The notes under the pieces: generated by a model
Databases searched by the model: none
What the model was told of the DNA's origin: nothing
Seen by the model: only the letters and a program-made list of their open reading frames with translations
Made by a program: the position numbers and the translations under genes
Shown: piece by piece, positions 60,652-64,000 of the stretch
Position numbering within the stretch: position 1 is the stretch's first letter
How the letters are laid out: each line of letters starts with the position of its first letter
Assembly (NCBI GenBank): GCA_965268555.1
Contig: OZ254174.1
Location: 930,001 to 994,000 of the forward strand
Source: AAA044-D11 sp965268555
Lineage (GTDB): Bacteria > Actinomycetota > Actinomycetes > Nanopelagicales > Nanopelagicaceae
DNA: 64,000 nucleotides
Reading direction: 5' to 3'

Positions 60652-61431
60652 TTAGCTCAGGCCGTCGTAAGCCAGACCGTATGCGTATGCATTTCCGTTG
60701 GCCTTAACGTTATTTGCGCCAAAAGTATCCTCTTGAGTTTCAATAACGATACGTCCAGCCGCGCTAGTGTCAGCATTTGTAATGCTTGAACCCGTTTTGA
60801 AGTTTACCTGAAACGCATTGCTCTTTACGGTTAGGTAAGCAACGGAACAAGGATTTACAAAAGTATTTCGACTTGCACTTAGCAAGGCACCTGATGCATT
60901 GCTCGTGAGTTTGTTGGCACTTGCATCTTGGCAGGAACTTGAACTTCCTGATGCAGAGCTAGAACTTGGACCAGTGTATGTATTGGTGGAGGAACTTACT
61001 GAATTTCGCCAATAAACAGTTGGTGTGTATAGCGACAATGATGAAGTATTTGTAAGCAATAGCGCAGATGAATCAGCGTTTGTGTTATACATAGAAATCA
61101 CGAAGTTCATGCCATCGCAAGCTGAGGGAATATCTGTGACCTTAATCCCGGTTAAATAGAATGTTCCTGCTGGTTCACTGCTCCCAGCTTTATTTTTATA
61201 AGCAGAAACAGGAATAACTTTTAAAGTTTGAGCCTCAGAACCACAATAAACAGTTCTCTGAACGCCCTGGCCAAATTCAGTATCAGAACCGCCATTGATT
61301 GTGATTGAAGAAGCAAGTGTCGAACCAATTCCTACAATGGCAGCAACAAGGCCGGCACCTACCCAGAGTTTCACGCCACGCTTCATGCGGAGTGAACTTC
61401 CTTTACCGTTGTTTAGATCCAGTAGTGACAT
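60652..61431 (-). CDS. Exported FGQG-family protein 1
   Basis: The 259-residue protein has a 20-residue basic N-terminus, a membrane segment (about 21-41, ending LASSIT) and then ITINGGSDTEFGQG (FGQG at 53-56). C63 follows, and a second cysteine, C105, is in PSACDGMNF. It lacks the CD pair after FGQG (it has YCGSE). The C-terminal part is serine-rich (SSSASGSSSS) and beta-rich. It ends 14 bases before the peptidase gene. It is the longest member and the most diverged. Confidence 0.75.
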   Translation of the reverse strand: MSLLDLNNGKGSSLRMKRGVKLWVGAGLVAAIVGIGSTLASSITINGGSDTEFGQGVQRTVYCGSEAQTLKVIPVSAYKNKAGSSEPAGTFYLTGIKVTDIPSACDGMNFVISMYNTNADSSALLLTNTSSLSLYTPTVYWRNSVSSSTNTYTGPSSSSASGSSSSCQDASANKLTSNASGALLSASRNTFVNPCSVAYLTVKSNAFQVNFKTGSSITNADTSAAGRIVIETQEDTFGANNVKANGNAYAYGLAYDGLS

Positions 61432-61444
61432 TTTCGATTCTCCC

Positions 61445-62032
61445 TTATGCTCTTGAAACTAATGTGAAGTAATTTATCGAAGCAGGACCGTCATCGAAAG
61501 GAATATCGAATGCCCATGAACCAGCGGTTGAACCAATTGGAATTGAAATGCTGATTTTGCTATCTGAGCAAGTGGCGGTGGTCAGTTTTACCGTGTCATC
61601 AAGGTAAGAAGCATCTCCATTTAATTTCAATTCAGTGCAGTTATATGCCTTGGTGGCATTGTCAGCTGGATCTTCATAGAAAAGTTGGAGATCAAAAATT
61701 TTGCCACCACAACCAATACCGGAAGTAATGTCAGCAGCAAGACGATCTACATCGGAAATTCCGAGTGAGGTCAAGAAGAAAGTTGGCTCGCCAGCTGATA
61801 TTTTCATTTCGGTACTTGGAGAAATATTTATAGTTTCATCACATGCTGTGACTGTGCTAACTCCCTGTCCAAGGGCAACCGGTGCATTCCCATTGATCGT
61901 GATGGAACTTGACGCGAAAGCTGTGCTGACGCCGAAGAGAGCAGCAACTAAGCCAAGGCCAATCCAACCAGCCGATGACTTCTTACGCTTTGGTGCGACT
62001 TCTGGCGCATCTTCAAATCGTAATATTTGCAT
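61445..62032 (-). CDS. Exported FGQG-family protein 2
   Basis: The 195-residue protein has an acidic-basic N-terminus, a membrane segment (about 22-41) and the signature SITINGNAPVALGQG (LGQG 54-57) with C64 in ACDETI and C108 in GIGCGGKI, 44 residues apart. The segment up to the end of the helix looks like a SipW-type uncleaved or cleaved signal. The next gene upstream leaves a 120-base gap where an internal promoter could lie. Confidence 0.78.
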   Translation of the reverse strand: MQILRFEDAPEVAPKRKKSSAGWIGLGLVAALFGVSTAFASSSITINGNAPVALGQGVSTVTACDETINISPSTEMKISAGEPTFFLTSLGISDVDRLAADITSGIGCGGKIFDLQLFYEDPADNATKAYNCTELKLNGDASYLDDTVKLTTATCSDSKISISIPIGSTAGSWAFDIPFDDGPASINYFTLVSRA

Positions 62033-62152
62033 TTGTGCTCCTTCTTGCTCGTAGGTGGTGCGTTTCTTTACTTGCGATAGTTAAACACTTCGTCAAGAAA
62101 TATTCATTAGGCGATAGTTCCGATAGGTGATTTTTCAGGTGATAACCGAACA
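62033..62152 (-). promoter_or_regulatory. 120-base gap with short direct repeats, possible internal promoter
   Basis: The gap between FGQG genes 2 and 3 contains the sequence GCGATAGTT twice (about 62075 and 62111) and, on the minus strand, a TTGACG about 17 bases before AAGTAA. It is the only sizeable gap in the run. The promoter call is weak. Confidence 0.3.
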
Positions 62153-62686
62153 TCAGATAACAGCGCTTTCTATGGTTAATTGAGCGACTTCTGGTGCTGT
62201 TGAAGTCGGATTTGTAAAACTGATTGTGTAAATTCCGGTGGTTGATGAATAAGACAGAGTCCGATATTGATCTGCGGTGTCGAGCGCTACTGATGAATCG
62301 GCAGCCACTTTAAGAATCACTGAATACACTTTTGCTGACCTCTTTGCCAGATATAGCGGAAGCTCGGCAGAGTTAATATCTCTGGCTTTAAGTGTGAATT
62401 GAATACCGGCACAAGTTCTTGTATTAAGTCCCGAAACGCTGAGTCCAATAAGGGGGGAAATTCCCGCTGGTGCGCCATATGTGCCAGTTGCACCTGCAAT
62501 CAAATTTAGTGTTACCCAGCTATCACAGGCTTTGATCTGGTAAACACCTTGGCCAAACTCATAGCGTGGTGGAGTTGAAATAGAACTGCTTGCAGCAAGA
62601 ACGGATCCAATCGAAGCTAAAGTCAGAGCAGATATAACAGCAGCCTTAACACTTAAAACCCCGGTTCTATTGGCTTTTAGAGCCAT
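62153..62686 (-). CDS. Exported FGQG-family protein 3
   Basis: The 177-residue protein has a short basic start, a membrane segment (about 12-32) and then SSISTPPRYEFGQG (FGQG 44-47), C54 in KACDSWV and C92 in RTCAGIQF, 38 residues apart. The rest is predicted beta-rich, ending without a second membrane segment. It is the shortest of the complete members. Confidence 0.78.
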   Translation of the reverse strand: MALKANRTGVLSVKAAVISALTLASIGSVLAASSSISTPPRYEFGQGVYQIKACDSWVTLNLIAGATGTYGAPAGISPLIGLSVSGLNTRTCAGIQFTLKARDINSAELPLYLAKRSAKVYSVILKVAADSSVALDTADQYRTLSYSSTTGIYTISFTNPTSTAPEVAQLTIESAVI

Positions 62687-62710
62687 ATCTAACTCTTCGC
62701 AGGTCTCGGG

Positions 62711-63400
62711 TTAATTTGGATTGTTAACTGTTTCAACAGTGGCGCGTCGAACGCTTTCACCATTGATGTTAACAATCGTTGATGTTGGATCAAGGAAGAA
62801 CATGACATCGGCCGATGTTGAAGTTAACGGAGTGCCGTCATAAACAGAGACACCTGAAACATTTAGATTGACTCCAGCCGCAAGAGTTCCAACTATTGGT
62901 TGGCCCAGGCCAGTTAAATAAGTAAGCCCAAGTGATTGTGGATCAACGTTATTTGAGGTTGGCACCTCTTTGGGAATTTGAATTTGTAGAACTTTTGCTT
63001 CAGGTGTTGAACCAATATTTATTTCCGCACTGCTTCCATCAATCATGCGAAGACGAAGTTTCTTGCCTTTGCAGGTCTCTAAATTTAAGTTTGAAACTGT
63101 CGCGGTACGAACTCTAAAGAAGCCATCTGAACTATCTGTGGCTGAAGGATTTGCATGCCACTCTTCACCAAGTGCAATAAACACGGTGTCATCACATGCA
63201 ATCGCTTGTTGGGATCCTTGACCAAATTCAAGTGCGCCAGTTCCAATAGTTACGCTGGCGGCAAAAGTTGAAAGTAAGAAAGGGACGACTGAAATTGCGG
63301 CAACTCCAAAAACAATATTTCGTTTAGTTTTGCCTATACCGCGCTTAGGACGCCCAGAATTAACGTTGCCACTAAGTGGCGAACCAAGCATTGAAGCCAT
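62711..63400 (-). CDS. Exported FGQG-family protein 4
   Basis: The 229-residue protein has a 28-residue basic N-terminus, a membrane segment (about 29-48) and TIGTGALEFGQG (FGQG 59-62), then C69 in IACDDTVF and C110 in ETCKGKKL, 41 residues apart. It has a TTAGGAG ribosome binding site. The two cysteines probably form a disulfide outside the cell. It follows the partial exported gene by 47 bases. Confidence 0.78.
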   Translation of the reverse strand: MASMLGSPLSGNVNSGRPKRGIGKTKRNIVFGVAAISVVPFLLSTFAASVTIGTGALEFGQGSQQAIACDDTVFIALGEEWHANPSATDSSDGFFRVRTATVSNLNLETCKGKKLRLRMIDGSSAEINIGSTPEAKVLQIQIPKEVPTSNNVDPQSLGLTYLTGLGQPIVGTLAAGVNLNVSGVSVYDGTPLTSTSADVMFFLDPTSTIVNINGESVRRATVETVNNPN

Positions 63401-63447
63401 TCAATACTCCTAATTAATTCAGAGGCTAAAAAATTGCGCGTTGCAAT

Positions 63448-64000
63448 CTATTTATTCCTCTTTAGATTAACGTCTGCCTTAAGCATTTGTAAGTCAATAC
63501 CGAGGGCTCGAATCGAAATGCTTCGGTTATTACTCACACTCCCCTGGCCGCAGAAACTGCCATCAAGAGATGGCTCGGACATGTTTACAAACCGGAGAAG
63601 TATTTGACCGCCGGAAATGGCTCTAGAAGACGAAGTAATTCGCATTCCATTCCCGCCGTTGAAAGCAGACATCACTGCATAACTTGGCCCGGAGATTCGA
63701 AGGTGCGAGCTGCCTTGACCCTGGATTAGGAAACTATTCCTGCTTCCAAGTTCTGGTTTCTTTGGATCGATTGCGACTGGGATATATGGAATATATGGCA
63801 CATGGAAAATTGCCTTATCTGAAAATGCACAGAGCAGCAGAGTTTCTGAAGATCCAACGGTTATCGCTGGGAGGGTCGTAGTTGTTGCACGTGGATCAAC
63901 TGAAACTTGCTTTGGAGCAATTAAATACATGCTCTGATTTGCGAGCGCGTGCACGGGAATTGGCTTTGGTGTCGGTTTCTCACTTGGTTCAACTTTGGGT
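63448..64000 (-). CDS. Proline-rich exported or surface protein, 5' part off window
   Basis: The reading frame is open to the window edge, so the gene begins beyond 64000. The visible 184 or so residues begin with a Pro/Lys/Glu-rich stretch (PKVEPSEKPTPKPIP), continue through a Thr- and Ile-rich region and end in KRNK. Two cysteines are present (LLLCAFS and GSFCGQG). I see no FGQG signature in the usual place. No signal or membrane part is visible in the window. It is probably the upstream neighbour in the same operon. Confidence 0.5.
   Translation of the reverse strand, partial: PKVEPSEKPTPKPIPVHALANQSMYLIAPKQVSVDPRATTTTLPAITVGSSETLLLCAFSDKAIFHVPYIPYIPVAIDPKKPELGSRNSFLIQGQGSSHLRISGPSYAVMSAFNGGNGMRITSSSRAISGGQILLRFVNMSEPSLDGSFCGQGSVSNNRSISIRALGIDLQMLKADVNLKRNK

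Overview
The window looks like a stretch of chromosome from a small-genome, AT-leaning actinobacterium. Freshwater acI/Nanopelagicales-type bacteria are the best guess. Actinobacterial markers are DUF3145 and DUF4192 proteins, the lexA / LysM protein / nrdR / B12-dependent nrdJ block, a GlnA2-like glutamine synthetase, a single-chain glycyl-tRNA synthetase and a pyruvate phosphate dikinase next to a class II fructose bisphosphatase. Genes are tightly packed, many start codons overlap the previous stop, and many starts lie only 6-8 bases after a -10 hexamer (leaderless style). I saw no CRISPR array, insertion sequence, prophage or rRNA operon. The genus assignment is inference; no search was run.

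Layout. 1-3157 (minus): etfB-etfA, a cysteine desulfurase and the start of mnmA. 3254-6722 (plus): fatty acid synthesis fabD-fabH-acpP-fabF. 6738-10414: SIMPL and DUF3145 proteins, a cold-shock protein with a terminator, an M23 peptidase, tRNA-Met and an exported HExxH protein. 10536-18621 (plus): NAD(P)HX dehydratase, a glcD/glcF-like glycolate or lactate oxidase, a small DnaX-tail-like protein, a GH25 muramidase, then galT-galE-galK. 18614-26177 (minus): ACT protein, a DoxX-Rieske fusion, tRNA-Asn, dnaG, dgt, a DUF218 protein, dusB and glyS. 26279-27430 (plus): a Zur box followed by a ZIP zinc importer and Zur. 27432-33613 (minus): uppS, recO, leuA, glnA, ald and a short DUF4192 protein. 33635-43541: a PKD-like exported protein, a Nudix hydrolase, a DinG-type helicase, glpX, ppdK and nrdJ. 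43568-45403: nrdR with paired NrdR boxes, and a divergent LysM-protein/lexA pair carrying two SOS boxes.

45421-55047 is an accessory carbohydrate module: a VOC protein, a sugar isomerase/epimerase and a Gfo/Idh/MocA oxidoreductase on the plus strand; a second Gfo/Idh/MocA enzyme, an SDR, an unfamiliar TIM-barrel protein and an NMT1/SsuABC-type ABC importer on the minus strand; and a divergent ROK repressor. The mix suggests uptake and oxidation/isomerisation of an unusual sugar or glycoside, possibly through a keto-sugar.

55076-64000 is the most unusual part. Three coupled plus-strand membrane genes include a MotB/OmpA-like protein with an aspartate in its single membrane helix. Converging on them is a ten-gene minus-strand run. 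It encodes a Ser-His (SipW/S26B type) signal peptidase with a long cytoplasmic N-terminus, a degenerate signal-peptidase-like protein lacking the catalytic residues, a polytopic membrane protein with an extracytoplasmic beta domain, a basic-tailed cytosolic protein, a collagen-like protein with 26 unbroken Gly-X-Y triplets, four related exported proteins sharing an (F/L)GQG...C...C signature, and one partial proline-rich exported protein. The collagen-like protein ends in the same two-cysteine domain as the four exported proteins. I read this as a candidate undescribed cell-surface fibre or exported-protein assembly system with its own signal peptidase.
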